A stretch of 64,000 nt of DNA from Flavobacterium sufflavum. Its GTDB lineage: Bacteria; Bacteroidota; Bacteroidia; Flavobacteriales; Flavobacteriaceae. The notes beneath the pieces are model-generated. The model made no database searches. It worked only from the letters and a program-made list of their open reading frames with translations, and was not told the origin of the DNA. The stretch is taken from contig NZ_SACJ01000001.1 in the NCBI RefSeq assembly GCF_004016525.1, forward strand, positions 186,001 to 250,000, given 5' to 3'. Each line of letters opens with the position of its first letter. Position 1 is the first letter of the stretch. This document shows positions 28,320 through 38,600 of this stretch, one piece after another. The position numbers were made by a program, and so were the translations under genes.

Positions 28320-30050
28320 CTATTTTTTTGTGGTTGTTGGAACTTTTATAACAATTTCCCCTTTCGTTATTCCGGCTTCATTAAAAGTGTCAATTGTGAA
28401 ATAATAATCCTGAAGCGCATTAAGACTATGAATAGTCAATGAGTTTGCACCCAAAACCTGATAATTCAGGTATAACTTATCGGGAGCTGTTCCATAGCGA
28501 ATGTTGTAACCTGTTGCTCTCTCTTTTTTAGACCAGTTAAGCGTCGTGGTACATGCATCAGCAATATCACGTACCGCTGTAAAAGTTGTAACTGCTTCAG
28601 TTTTATTTGCATTAGCCTTACCAAAGACACGAAAATCGGAAATTGCAAACTTCCCATCCGGAACATGATAATTAGTGATCCGAATGTAACGGGCAGATAT
28701 GGCTGATTGTAATTCGACATAATCATGAGGAGCATCAGAAGTGTTTTTTGTTTTATCTACAATCGTTTTCCAGGTTATCTTATCATTAGAATACTCAAGT
28801 AAATATTGATGATAAATAGATGGTGATCGTTCCGTAATATTGGTAGCTTCATCATAATAATTTATTTGAACGCTGCTAACTTTACATTTATTCTGTAAAT
28901 CAATCATTAACCATTCTCCTTTATCACCAGTTTTGGCACTCCAATAATCTTGAATGTTTTCATTGCTTGCGTATGCTTTTGAATGTCCTTCCAATTCAGA
29001 AGAAACCTCAATTGGTTTATTATAAGAAAGTAACATGGCAGAAGGTTGATAATCCTCAGGGCCATTCATCTTTTTGTTTGGAACAGTATGTGGAAAATCC
29101 CCAAATCCGGTATAGGTATAAAACACGTTATCTTTATCAAAAAAAGCAGGAAACAATCCTATTCTTCTTTCGAAACGATGTTTTAAACCCACTAACATGG
29201 TAACTGCATGCCAGTAATTACCATATTTGTCCTGAAAAGTACTGCTATGCCCAGCTGAGCAAACAAATCCTTCAGGTTTGTATGAAAACGGATTATTATC
29301 AGCTAATTTGAATGGACCTAATGGCTGTTCGCTAATGAATAATCCATCACTATAGCTTTTATATTGAGTCCCCGGAGCAGCATATTGCAAGAAATACTTT
29401 CCATCATGTTTGGTCATCCAGGCTCCTTCTAAAAAGGGTCTTTTCTGTTCCGTATTGTAGTCACCGGTTCTTTCCCATCCATTTAGTTTTGGATTGGTAT
29501 TTAAAAGGTTCTTTTCTTCCCCTATTGGATTAAATGTATTTTTATCTAATTCTATTCCACGGATGGGTTTCGAATTTGTCAATCCGTGGTACAGATAGAG
29601 TCGTCCATCATCGTCCAAAAATAAACAGGGATCTCCTGCATATATATCTAAAGAATCTTTTACAATTTGCCAACGCCCGCTCATTGGATCTGACGACTTA
29701 TAAATTCTACGATCTAAAGCCATAAAATAAACTTCCTCATTCATTACTAAAGCAGTTGGTGCATAATCTTCCAATGGAAGATCAGGACTTGTAATAAAAG
29801 ACCAATTCAACAAATTATCTGAAACCCAATATCCTCCCGATTTAGAAGCAAATAAATAGTATTTGCCTTTGTACAATACCATTGTTGGATCAGCCGCTTC
29901 ACGACGAGATGGTAACTCAGGTTGAAACCTATAACTCAGGTTTATTGGATTACAAAAAGCAGTTCGTTTAATTTCCTTTTGAGCACTGATTTTCAATGAA
30001 CCGAAGAAAATCAAAATATAAAAAGCTCTTTTTATTATAGTTGTTTTCAT
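28320..30050 (-). CDS. GH43-like glycosidase with discoidin and FN3 domains (copy b), 576 aa
   Basis: The signal peptide is about residues 1-23. The catalytic triad is D54 (REAADPT), D140 (YAGDPCLF) and E208 (FLEGAWMTK). Discoidin (about 350-480) and fibronectin III (about 490-570) domains follow, exactly as in the copy at 12712-14442. It is the first gene of the enzyme cluster in transcription order and probably sits closest to its promoter in the 30051-30409 gap. The sugar specificity is open. Confidence 0.85.
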   Translation of the reverse strand: MKTTIIKRAFYILIFFGSLKISAQKEIKRTAFCNPINLSYRFQPELPSRREAADPTMVLYKGKYYLFASKSGGYWVSDNLLNWSFITSPDLPLEDYAPTALVMNEEVYFMALDRRIYKSSDPMSGRWQIVKDSLDIYAGDPCLFLDDDGRLYLYHGLTNSKPIRGIELDKNTFNPIGEEKNLLNTNPKLNGWERTGDYNTEQKRPFLEGAWMTKHDGKYFLQYAAPGTQYKSYSDGLFISEQPLGPFKLADNNPFSYKPEGFVCSAGHSSTFQDKYGNYWHAVTMLVGLKHRFERRIGLFPAFFDKDNVFYTYTGFGDFPHTVPNKKMNGPEDYQPSAMLLSYNKPIEVSSELEGHSKAYASNENIQDYWSAKTGDKGEWLMIDLQNKCKVSSVQINYYDEATNITERSPSIYHQYLLEYSNDKITWKTIVDKTKNTSDAPHDYVELQSAISARYIRITNYHVPDGKFAISDFRVFGKANANKTEAVTTFTAVRDIADACTTTLNWSKKERATGYNIRYGTAPDKLYLNYQVLGANSLTIHSLNALQDYYFTIDTFNEAGITKGEIVIKVPTTTKK

Positions 30051-30409
30051 AATTGATTCTTTCTAACATATTAAATTAATTTCTAAAAATGAGTTCATCT
30101 TAATTGCTTAACATAACTATATAAAGAAACCATCCCATTAATCCAATGGAATATTTTTGATAAACACATTGCTGTTTTATCTGAATTTAAATAAATGATA
30201 TTTAGTTAATTAAATATATTATTTACAAATAATATAGAATAAAGATTGATTGAATAATTCCAATCAGGAATAGGTGAGGATTTAAAAAAACTATTATTTA
30301 GGACAAAAAACGCTATAAAAAAATAAGTAGGAAATCATAAGGGTGCTTTTAAAAAGTCACCCTTATTAACTAACTAACTAACAAACCATTTTTTTTAACT
30401 AAGGACTAT
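30051..30409. other. Leader region of the saccharide cluster, with terminator of the upstream gene
   Basis: No gene is seen in these 359 bp. A 9-bp stem (ATAAGGGTG/CACCCTTAT, arms 30337-30345 and 30358-30366) lies 44 bp after the 30410-30796 stop and probably ends that transcript. The rest is very AT-rich and should hold the promoter of the GH43b-uxuA operon. I could not find a convincing TAnnTTTG match. Confidence 0.5.
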
Positions 30410-30796
30410 TTAGCCTTTTTCAACGACACGTGTAGCCGTAGTATCAAACATATCCATAGTACTACCTGTCAAATGATTATCATCTACCTTTTCTAGATAG
30501 ATATACACATCATAACCGTTTGCTTTGAAATACACAGTAACAGATTTTTCTTTTTCATCTACTCTTGAAAAAACATTATCACTTCCTGAGCTAGTCATTG
30601 CTATTAACGAACCCGTCAATTTTCCTTCTGCATTTCTTTTCAAAATTATGGTAGATTTACCATCACCCCCAGGAGTTCCAACAGTTAAACATTCCCATTT
30701 ACCAACAAAGAAATCTGTTTTTTTATCTTGCGCTTTTACAGTAACTGATACCAACATAAGTAAAGCAGCTGCGAACATCATTTTAATTGTTTTCAT
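30410..30796 (-). CDS. Small exported protein, 128 aa
   Basis: I start it at 30796 (MKTIKMMFAAALLMLVSVTV), because this gives a clean signal peptide ending KAQ. The longer frame from 30844 adds only polar residues that overlap a hairpin. The mature part (about 108 aa) is a small beta-rich domain: GKWECLTVGTPGGDGKSTI, then alternating strands with LTGS repeated (GKLTGSLI, HLTGSTMDM), which recalls lipocalin- or calycin-like repeats. It lies directly downstream of the TonB-dependent receptor and may be part of the same uptake unit. Function unknown. Confidence 0.7.
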   Translation of the reverse strand: MKTIKMMFAAALLMLVSVTVKAQDKKTDFFVGKWECLTVGTPGGDGKSTIILKRNAEGKLTGSLIAMTSSGSDNVFSRVDEKEKSVTVYFKANGYDVYIYLEKVDDNHLTGSTMDMFDTTATRVVEKG

Positions 30797-30833
30797 AATA
30801 ATAGTATTTAAATTAAAGTTATTTTTTTTTGAA

Positions 30834-30864
30834 TTTGACAGCACTTTATAATAGTGCTGTCAAA
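30834..30864. other. Stem-loop between receptor gene and small exported gene
   Basis: TTTGACAGCAC and its exact complement form an 11-bp stem with a nine-base loop. No T run follows on the minus strand, so it is more likely an mRNA stability or attenuation hairpin between receptor and downstream gene than a full terminator. Confidence 0.55.
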
Positions 30865-30887
30865 TTTTAAAATGTAAAATTGATTGT

Positions 30888-33236
30888 TTAGAATTTATAT
30901 TGTAAAGTTAACTCAAATGTTCTTGGACGAATACCACTCGCTACAATAGTACGATTAGTAAAAGGAGCAGCATCAGTAATTTGATCAGCACCTTGTATCT
31001 TACCTTTCACACCTTGCTGATTCAAGAAGTTCGTTACCTGTAGTTTCAAGTTGATATCACGACTTACACGGTAGTCAACACCTCCAAAGTTTTCCCACCA
31101 TCCGTTATAATAAAGTACATTTGTAGGGTTACCATATTGTTTTCCAAAATAACGTAAACTTGCCCAAAGCCTAATACCATTTTTCAAAGAGTAACTCGGA
31201 TCAATTTCCATTAACACTCCTGATAATTCAGGAATATATTTACCGCCATAGTCATATGTAGTCCCATAAGCAGAATACGAATAATTTTGGTATTTAGGTG
31301 CTTGAACAGTCAACAAATAATGAATAGAAAAGTTTTTGAATGGATTTGCCATAATATCAGTAGTCCATCCCACTGTACTTAGATCATAAATAATTGGATC
31401 AAAAGTTGTTCTTTCAGATTGATTAGCAGGGTTAGTTACCGATTGACTAGCTCTAATATTATCTTTAGAGATATAAGTTAACTTAGATACCAGTTGCATG
31501 CTATTCCCTAAATTATAAAAAATACCACCACCAAAGTTTTTTACGTTTGTTTGAAATTCTTTACCCTCAGTTTGCATAGGTTTTGCACCTGGAGTTGATG
31601 GATCAGGAATAGGATTCCCATTTGCATCTCTAAAAGCATAGTCCCAATAACGCTCATACCATGAGTTATAAGTAGCATCTCCTACAACACCAAACTGACC
31701 CGTTATTTTATACACAAAATTAAAAGCTCCTACTTTATTCAATCGATTTGAGAAATCTTTGCTGATTAAAGGTCTATCCTTTACAAAATCATTGATATAG
31801 GGATTTGTTTTATCACTAATTGTTTGGTTTTCTAAACGAATTCCAAAACCTACATCTAATCTTTTTCCTAATTTAAAATCATCCGTTGCATATAAAGCCA
31901 GCTTTTTGTATTTATCATTTGTAGCACTTCCATATCCACCGGCAGATGCAGGCATCAAACTATGATCATTAGTAGCTTTTACAGACATATTAAATGCCGG
32001 AACAAAAACATACATATCCAAAAGTTTAGGATTAGCTTCAACTGTTTGGAAATACAAACCTGAATTAACATTATATTGTCTATGAGTGTAGAGTTGATTA
32101 AGTCCAAAACGAACATCGTGTACACCAAACTTTTTAGTCAATTCCACTCTGGTAAATATTGAATTATTTTTAGACTGTGGTATCATCTGTGAAGAAACCA
32201 TTTGTGCAGAACCAGTATAAGCATTAGACGTACCAGCATATTTAAAACTCCAATTACTTGCAGCAGCACGATCCGGGTCATAAACACCAAGAGTTAAAGG
32301 AAACGTTATTGCCAAGGGGCTATTTACATCCTGATACATTGTTGAATACGTCATATTCCAACCACCAGAAAATTTATGTTCTCCTGTTAAATATAAAGAA
32401 TTGGAGTTTGTACGAGAAAATTTACTACTGTTTAGATCAGCATAAGAGGCTACACCTGTATTATAATCATAATAAGGTATCTTACCAGTCTCCAGAATAT
32501 ACGAATCTGTTCCTAACTCAAAATTACTCAAAGGAGTAGTCTTACCGTTTCCATTATAGGTCAATGGACTATAATTGGTTACTACTGACTGAACATTAAT
32601 AGATTTATAAAGCAAACGCACATTTCCTTTGCTGTATTTTTTCTGAATGGCAAATTTAAGCATTGTCGTATTGTCATTCCATGGGGTAAATTTATAATTA
32701 GTCCCATTACCTCTGTCAAAATTCTTGTAGGCATCCACCATATATCCCCATCCTTTTTTTCCAAGAGGTCCAGTTAGCGTTAAATCATATCTGGACGCTC
32801 CAAATGAATTTACATATACAGACCCAAATCCTTTCAATTTAGTACTGGCATCCCTATCAGAGCTTTTCACAGCATATCCTACTTTACCTGTCGTGATTGC
32901 ACTTTCGGCAAAAGACATTAGTCCCATTTTAGACAAACTGTTATCCATTCTCCAAGAAGTAGTTGGGATTGTTGGATAAAAGTAATATACAACAGGAAGA
33001 TCATTTTCTAAGATAACAACATCTCCAGTGAATGGTAAACCGATGTTTACATTTCGCGGACCGATATTACTATCTGCATTTAACATTACATTTCTATTTT
33101 TTTCTTCTTTTTTATTAGTAGAAGTTGAATCTGAAACTTGTTGATTTTTATTTTTATCCACTTTTTGTGCCATCAAACCATTTGATAATGAAAAAATGGA
33201 AATCACACACATGGATAATAAATGTTTTGTTTTCAT
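30888..33236 (-). CDS. TonB-dependent receptor-like outer-membrane protein, 782 aa
   Basis: A signal peptide (about 1-23) and a polar linker rich in K, N and S precede a plug-like domain (about 50-190, with GPRNVNIGLPFTGDVVILEN and LTGPLGKKGWGY). A long beta-barrel of alternating aromatic strands ends with F (ELTLQYKF), as expected for BamA-dependent insertion. There is no N-terminal carboxypeptidase-like domain as in SusC, and no SusD gene is adjacent. It probably imports the oligosaccharide or glycoside degraded by the cluster. The AraC gene lies upstream. Confidence 0.8.
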   Translation of the reverse strand: MKTKHLLSMCVISIFSLSNGLMAQKVDKNKNQQVSDSTSTNKKEEKNRNVMLNADSNIGPRNVNIGLPFTGDVVILENDLPVVYYFYPTIPTTSWRMDNSLSKMGLMSFAESAITTGKVGYAVKSSDRDASTKLKGFGSVYVNSFGASRYDLTLTGPLGKKGWGYMVDAYKNFDRGNGTNYKFTPWNDNTTMLKFAIQKKYSKGNVRLLYKSINVQSVVTNYSPLTYNGNGKTTPLSNFELGTDSYILETGKIPYYDYNTGVASYADLNSSKFSRTNSNSLYLTGEHKFSGGWNMTYSTMYQDVNSPLAITFPLTLGVYDPDRAAASNWSFKYAGTSNAYTGSAQMVSSQMIPQSKNNSIFTRVELTKKFGVHDVRFGLNQLYTHRQYNVNSGLYFQTVEANPKLLDMYVFVPAFNMSVKATNDHSLMPASAGGYGSATNDKYKKLALYATDDFKLGKRLDVGFGIRLENQTISDKTNPYINDFVKDRPLISKDFSNRLNKVGAFNFVYKITGQFGVVGDATYNSWYERYWDYAFRDANGNPIPDPSTPGAKPMQTEGKEFQTNVKNFGGGIFYNLGNSMQLVSKLTYISKDNIRASQSVTNPANQSERTTFDPIIYDLSTVGWTTDIMANPFKNFSIHYLLTVQAPKYQNYSYSAYGTTYDYGGKYIPELSGVLMEIDPSYSLKNGIRLWASLRYFGKQYGNPTNVLYYNGWWENFGGVDYRVSRDINLKLQVTNFLNQQGVKGKIQGADQITDAAPFTNRTIVASGIRPRTFELTLQYKF

Positions 33237-33878
33237 AATAATATTTCTAAAATTAAATATTGTTTTAAAATAAGTTTAAGCGTCTAAATGAAGTCAATAA
33301 TTAACTTTAACTGTCATTTAGTAAAAGAACGAGAATCTTTTTCATAATAATTTTTAAAATTTTCAAACGGTTAGTAATAGTTCTATTAAGTTGTTTCCAA
33401 ACTTTTATCTTGGTTAACAAATTTATATCGTGAACTCATCAAAACTGTTTCGATTTATTTTCCCAATAAAAAAACATGTTCTTTTGGATTGGGAATCTTG
33501 TACACTTAACTCGGAATACTGAATTACAAGGGATTAACGCTCTATTTAAAACAACAAGTACAAATTGTACGGATGAAAAAAATTTTACTTTAAATAAAAA
33601 AAAGTAAATAAAATTACACATACACTAAAAATAATCATAAAAAAACAAACATTTAATTATCCTTAAAATCACAAAAACAACTAAAAAAACCTCTCAAGCA
33701 CTCAAAATCACTTATCAGATAAACCAAAATAAATAATTCATTAGATTTTAGACAGGATTACCCTTGCAATACAACCCTCTTTTTTCATAATTACTCACAC
33801 CCTAAAGCATAAAAAAAAACAGTAGTAAACTTAAGTTCACTACTGTCTAAAATTGTATTCCATTTTACTAATCCTAAA
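33237..33878. other. 642-bp AT-rich gap upstream of the receptor gene
   Basis: No credible gene is seen; the open frames are low-complexity. The right end holds the AraC terminator (33811-33846). The remainder should contain the receptor promoter and a long 5' leader. I see no clear riboswitch or known RNA. Confidence 0.45.
33811..33846 (-). terminator. Terminator of the AraC-family gene
   Basis: A 28-bp palindrome with one mismatched pair (33819-33846, arms ACAGTAGT/ACTACTGT around AACTTAAGTT) is followed on the minus strand by nine T. It lies 32 bp after the stop of the AraC gene. Confidence 0.9.
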
Positions 33879-35018
33879 TCACTTTTCCGGATCAGAGACA
33901 ATGATTTTTTTATATTCACTAGGAGTCTGTTGCGTATACTTTTTAAAAAAAATATTAAATGCTGTTTTAGAATTGAAACCACATTCATAAGCTATTGCAA
34001 TAATTGACCAGTTACTATATTCTTTATTCATTAACAATTGCTTTGCATATTCAATCCTGTATTCATTTACAAAAACATAAAAATTTTTGCCAAGATATTC
34101 ATTAAGAACTTCAGATAATTGATGCTTTGAAATTGATGTTTGAGATGCTAATTTTGCAATAGACAATTCACTATCCTTCCATACTTTTGAATCGTCCATA
34201 TACTTTATAAGATTTTCCACATAGCTCTTAGCATCCTCTTTTTTCAAGCCTGATTTCACATATTTACCAGATGACACCTCTTCAAAATCAGATTCACCAT
34301 CTGAATCAGTTTGGGTACCTGATATCAATTGTTTTTGATGAAAACCCCAAATACTCAATGTATAAACGTGGATAAGCTCTAATATATGCCTGAAAATATA
34401 AACTTTAGTATTAATCATACCTTGTTCATACAAAACACTACTAATTATTATCAATAATATTAAAAGAACAAACAGAATTATCATTACAAATAGCCAATCA
34501 AGGCTTATCTTATACGAATTAAACGAATAGTTATCTTTAATTTGCTTTTTAAATTGTATTACAATTGTCAAAGCTTTTATAACATAATACGTTATGAGTG
34601 AAATAAAAATCCACCCGTAAATCATCCTCAACAATTTATATTTTTCATAAAACAATTCAGCCGAAATTGAATTATTTTCCGGTTGAAGCTTCAAAATCAA
34701 GAACACAAGTATTAAAGAAATGGATGGTATTGCGTGTAAGTAATCGCGTGGATTAAATTTATTAAAATCCTTAGTTATATATTTTGTATACAAAAACAAC
34801 AATGGAGCACACATCATCCTAAGACTTAATGACAAAAACCATCTACGCGAAGGCAGTATACCATAATGTTGAAGTATATCAAACCCAAAGGTCAATGCAA
34901 AAACCATTAACAACACACATAGTATTATCGATGCAATTTTCATTGGTCTTTTTGTCAAGATCATTATTATTGCAAAAATTGATTGTGAAAACCCTATGTA
35001 TGATAATATTAAATCCAT
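33879..35018 (-). CDS. Membrane-anchored AraC family regulator, 379 aa
   Basis: The first about 225 residues form six to seven hydrophobic helices separated by short loops (IIMILTKRPMKI, ASIILCVLLMVFALTFGF, and others). The C-terminal about 110 residues are an AraC-type double HTH: LSIAKLASQTSISKHQLSEV, then WSIIAIAYECGFNSKTAFNI ending KKYTQQTPSEYKK. This architecture is typical of Bacteroidetes and suggests signal sensing in the inner membrane. It is the first regulator upstream of the receptor and enzyme cluster and is the best candidate to control it. The ligand is unknown. Confidence 0.85.
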   Translation of the reverse strand: MDLILSYIGFSQSIFAIIMILTKRPMKIASIILCVLLMVFALTFGFDILQHYGILPSRRWFLSLSLRMMCAPLLFLYTKYITKDFNKFNPRDYLHAIPSISLILVFLILKLQPENNSISAELFYEKYKLLRMIYGWIFISLITYYVIKALTIVIQFKKQIKDNYSFNSYKISLDWLFVMIILFVLLILLIIISSVLYEQGMINTKVYIFRHILELIHVYTLSIWGFHQKQLISGTQTDSDGESDFEEVSSGKYVKSGLKKEDAKSYVENLIKYMDDSKVWKDSELSIAKLASQTSISKHQLSEVLNEYLGKNFYVFVNEYRIEYAKQLLMNKEYSNWSIIAIAYECGFNSKTAFNIFFKKYTQQTPSEYKKIIVSDPEK

Positions 35019-35179
35019 AATTCAATGTAATTTTTTTATTCTTATTAATCATCTACGCTATAATTATCAGCTTGTTAAAAAACAACGAATTCGTTAATAA
35101 AATTAACATTAATTTCGTTATTATCAATAATTTTTACTTTCCAATATCTTTTGTATTTCTCATCCTAAAATAAGCCTAC

Positions 35180-35203
35180 AAAAAAGCCTCCTGTAAAGGA
35201 GGC
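35180..35203 (-). terminator. Terminator of the RND efflux operon
   Basis: GCCTCCT and AGGAGGC form a 7-bp G+C stem with a four-base loop (35186-35203). On the minus strand TTTTTT follows. It lies 37 bp after the last gene of the operon (DUF2141 protein). Confidence 0.9.
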
Positions 35204-35239
35204 CAATATTATTGTAACAAGATTGCTATACTGAGCTAT

Positions 35240-35662
35240 CTAATAAATGAGATTAATGGGAACAGACAAATTCTTATTTAGAAGTACCTTGCATTCATCA
35301 AATTTAGGGATTGACCAAACTTTTTCAAGCCTAGTAAATCCATATCCCTCTTTAGGTATACCAATAAGGTTTGTGTTACATTTTTTATCCCCATTTTCAT
35401 CATGATAAATTGCAATAGCATATTCTCCTTCTGGCAGATTCTTTATAACATATCTGCCTTTTACCCCATCATTTTTGAAATCAATCACTTTAAATTCATA
35501 ACCTATTTTGGTAAATGAGGATTTATTTTTACTATCGTAAACTGAAACATGAATTCCTCCATCAGAATTCTTAATATTTGGCAGTGTAATGGTTAAATTA
35601 TGTTTCTGTCCATAAACACTGCATACTAATACTGATAATAAAATTGTTAATCTTGTTTTCAT
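35240..35662 (-). CDS. DUF2141 domain exported protein, 140 aa
   Basis: A signal peptide (1-18) precedes a small beta-sandwich domain with the DUF2141 signature: LTITLPNIKNSDGGIHVSVY, then the conserved NLPEGEYAIAIYHDENGD, and the closing GIPKEGYGF. DUF2141 proteins are secreted or periplasmic with no known enzymatic role. The gene lies 37 bp after the efflux permease in the same direction and just before a strong terminator, so it is the final gene of that operon. A link to the efflux function is inferred only from this. Confidence 0.85.
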   Translation of the reverse strand: MKTRLTILLSVLVCSVYGQKHNLTITLPNIKNSDGGIHVSVYDSKNKSSFTKIGYEFKVIDFKNDGVKGRYVIKNLPEGEYAIAIYHDENGDKKCNTNLIGIPKEGYGFTRLEKVWSIPKFDECKVLLNKNLSVPINLIY

Positions 35663-35699
35663 TTTTAATTTGAGTTATAGAATATTAATAAAAAGTTCC

Positions 35700-38600
35700 C
35701 TAAACCTCTATTGAATTTTCTAACTTTTGAACTTTCAAATCTTCGTGACTAGAAAACCATCCGTTAACTTTCAACCTCATTTTCTCGATAATCATATACA
35801 TCGATGGAACTAAAACCAAGGTCAGCAATAAAGAGCTGGTCAATCCTCCAATAATTACCCAGGCCATACCATTTTTTACCTCAGCACCAGCTCCATGTGC
35901 CAATGCAATAGGCAACATACCCACAATCATAGCAATTGTGGTCATTAAAATCGGACGCAAACGCTCCTTCCCAGCCTCAACCAATGCTTCTGTAACAGAT
36001 AAGCCTTCACTTCTTAATTGATTAGTAAAGTCAACTATTAAAATTCCATTTTTGGCTACAAGTCCCAATAACATAATTAAACCTACTATTGCAAAAATTG
36101 TTAAAGACTCCATGGTCAAGGCCAGAGCTAAAAGAGCCCCGATAATGGCTACCGGTATGGAAAATAATACTACAAACGGATATACAACACTTTCGTACAA
36201 AGCGACCATAATAAGATACACCAGAAGAATACCTAATAGCATAGCAAAACCTAAGCTTCCAAAAGCTTCTTTCTGGTTTTTGGCATCTCCCAAATAATCA
36301 ATTGTAACTCCTTGTGGCAGAGTAACAGTCTCCAATTTCTTTTGAATATCAGCAACTATAGTACCACTAGGACGGCCAACAGCAGCAGAAGTCACTTTAA
36401 TTGTATTTAATTTATCTGTTCTCTCAAGCACCGCCTGCCCCAATGTTTCCCTAACATCGGCCACTTGATCCAACCTTACAACTGCACCTGAATTATTTTT
36501 AATTGTCAACTGTTTAACGTTATCAATATCCATTCGATCAGCTTTTTCAAGAGTCAAATTAACAGGATATTCTTCTCCGCTTTCCTTATATTTTGTTTGA
36601 TTATCTCCCCTAAAGGCTAATTGAACAGCATTACCCACTTCAGGGATAGTCAACCCATACTGAGAAACCCTTTCTCTGTTTAAATCTATAGAAATTTCCG
36701 ATTTTGGATTTTTAGTACTGTATTCCACATAATCTGTTCCAGGTGTTTTGGCTACAATAGCACGCACCAATCGAGCAGCTTTCCATATCGAATCCATATC
36801 TGTACCCTTAACTGCTATCTGAATTGGAAGTGAGATTGTACCGGCAATAGTTGTCGGCATTATGCTTACTTTTATACCAGGAATATTAGCCGATTCATTT
36901 CTAATTTTCGCTCCAAAATCTTCTGTCGAAATTTCACGTTCTTCCTTGTCTACCAATGTTACAGCTAATTCTGCAACATTACTGCTGGACGAACTTCCTC
37001 CTGTTGAACCACTTTGTGTTCCTACATTAGTAAAAACCTTAACTACTTCTGGTTGAGAAAGCAACAATTGTTCTACTTTTTTTACTCTCTGATTGGTTAA
37101 ATACAAGGGAGTTTGAGGAGAAGTTTCTAATTGCAGGGTAAATTCCCCTCTATCCCCATTACCGGAAAAAGAAGACCCAATAAAACCCTTACCCAATAAT
37201 GTAAAGGAACCAATCATCAACACGAAAACACCTCCTAAAATCCACCTTTTATGTCCTAAACTCCAAATTAAAATACGACCGTAACTTTCTTTTAACCTAT
37301 CCAAAAAGGCTTCAAAACCAATATTCAATCTACCCATAAAAGTATTTTTATTCAATACTTCTAATTTTCCCCATTTTGAAGCTAACAATGGTGTTAAGGT
37401 AAACGACACGAATAAACTCATTAAAGTAGAAAAAACAACAACCAAAGCAAATTCTCTAAGGATATTACCAATAAGACCTCCTGCAAATGAAAGAGGCACG
37501 AAAACTACAACATCCACCAAAGTAATTGCCATTGCAGTAAATCCAATCTCATTACGTCCTTTAAGCGAAGCTTCGACCTTATCTTTACCCATTTCCATAT
37601 GACGATATATATTTTCCAGAACCACGATACTATCATCCACAAGAATACCCACAACAAGCGAAAGCCCCATTAATGTCATCAGATTTAAAGAAAACCCAAA
37701 AACATACATCAATATAAATGTCGGTATCATTGCAGAAGGAATCGCAACCAATACAAACATTGAACTCCTCAAACTATGCAGGAACAACAACATTACTCCT
37801 CCTACAATCAAAATAGCCAAGAATAAATCATGCATAACTGCATCTGCAGATGCGAGCGTATATACAGATTGGTCAGCAGCGATTACATAATTAAAACCTT
37901 GTTTTGCAAATTCCTGCTTTATACTTTCTAATTTTGTTTTTACTTGCTGACTTACTTCAACTGCATTAGCATCAGCCTGTTTATTAATCTGAATACCAAT
38001 TCCCGACACTCCATTAATCCTATTTATAGTTGTTGGTTCTGTTTGTGTATCTGTAATTGCCGCAACATCTTTTAATAATATACGGCTTCCATCAGCATTC
38101 TCCCTGATGATTAAATTGCGCATATCTTCTACTTTTGAAGTTTTTGCATCTAATCGAATGGAATATCGGCTACTGTTAGACTCAATACTACCGGCAGGAT
38201 AAGAAGTATTACTATTAGCAATAATTTGATTCACCTGGTTGGAAGAAACCCCATACGATTGTAGCTTATCATTATCTAATGTAACCTGAATTTCTCTTTC
38301 ATTACCTCCAATCAATGTAACTTGACCGACACCACTAACATTCTCAATCAGTGGTTTTATTTTATTATCTACTAAATCATATAATTCAGAATCACTCAAC
38401 TTACCAGTAACACTAATTCGTAATATTGGCATTTCATCTGTACTAAATTTTCTAACTAATGGCTCATCAGCATTTAAAGGTAATTTCGATTTTATTTCAT
38501 TAATTTTTCGCTCAGCATCTCTTTGAGCTTTGTTCATATCAAAACCTGATTTTAATTCAATAGTTACCACTGAAACACCTTCCTGAGAAACAGACGAAAC

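Noticed and set aside
26819-28735. Additional minus-strand frames inside GH2b and GH43b (26819-27028, 28466-28735)
   Set aside because: They lie fully within long, clearly coding genes and are shifted-frame translations of them.
30834-30864. Classical Rho-independent terminator of the receptor gene
   Set aside because: Good stem, but no T run in the direction of transcription.
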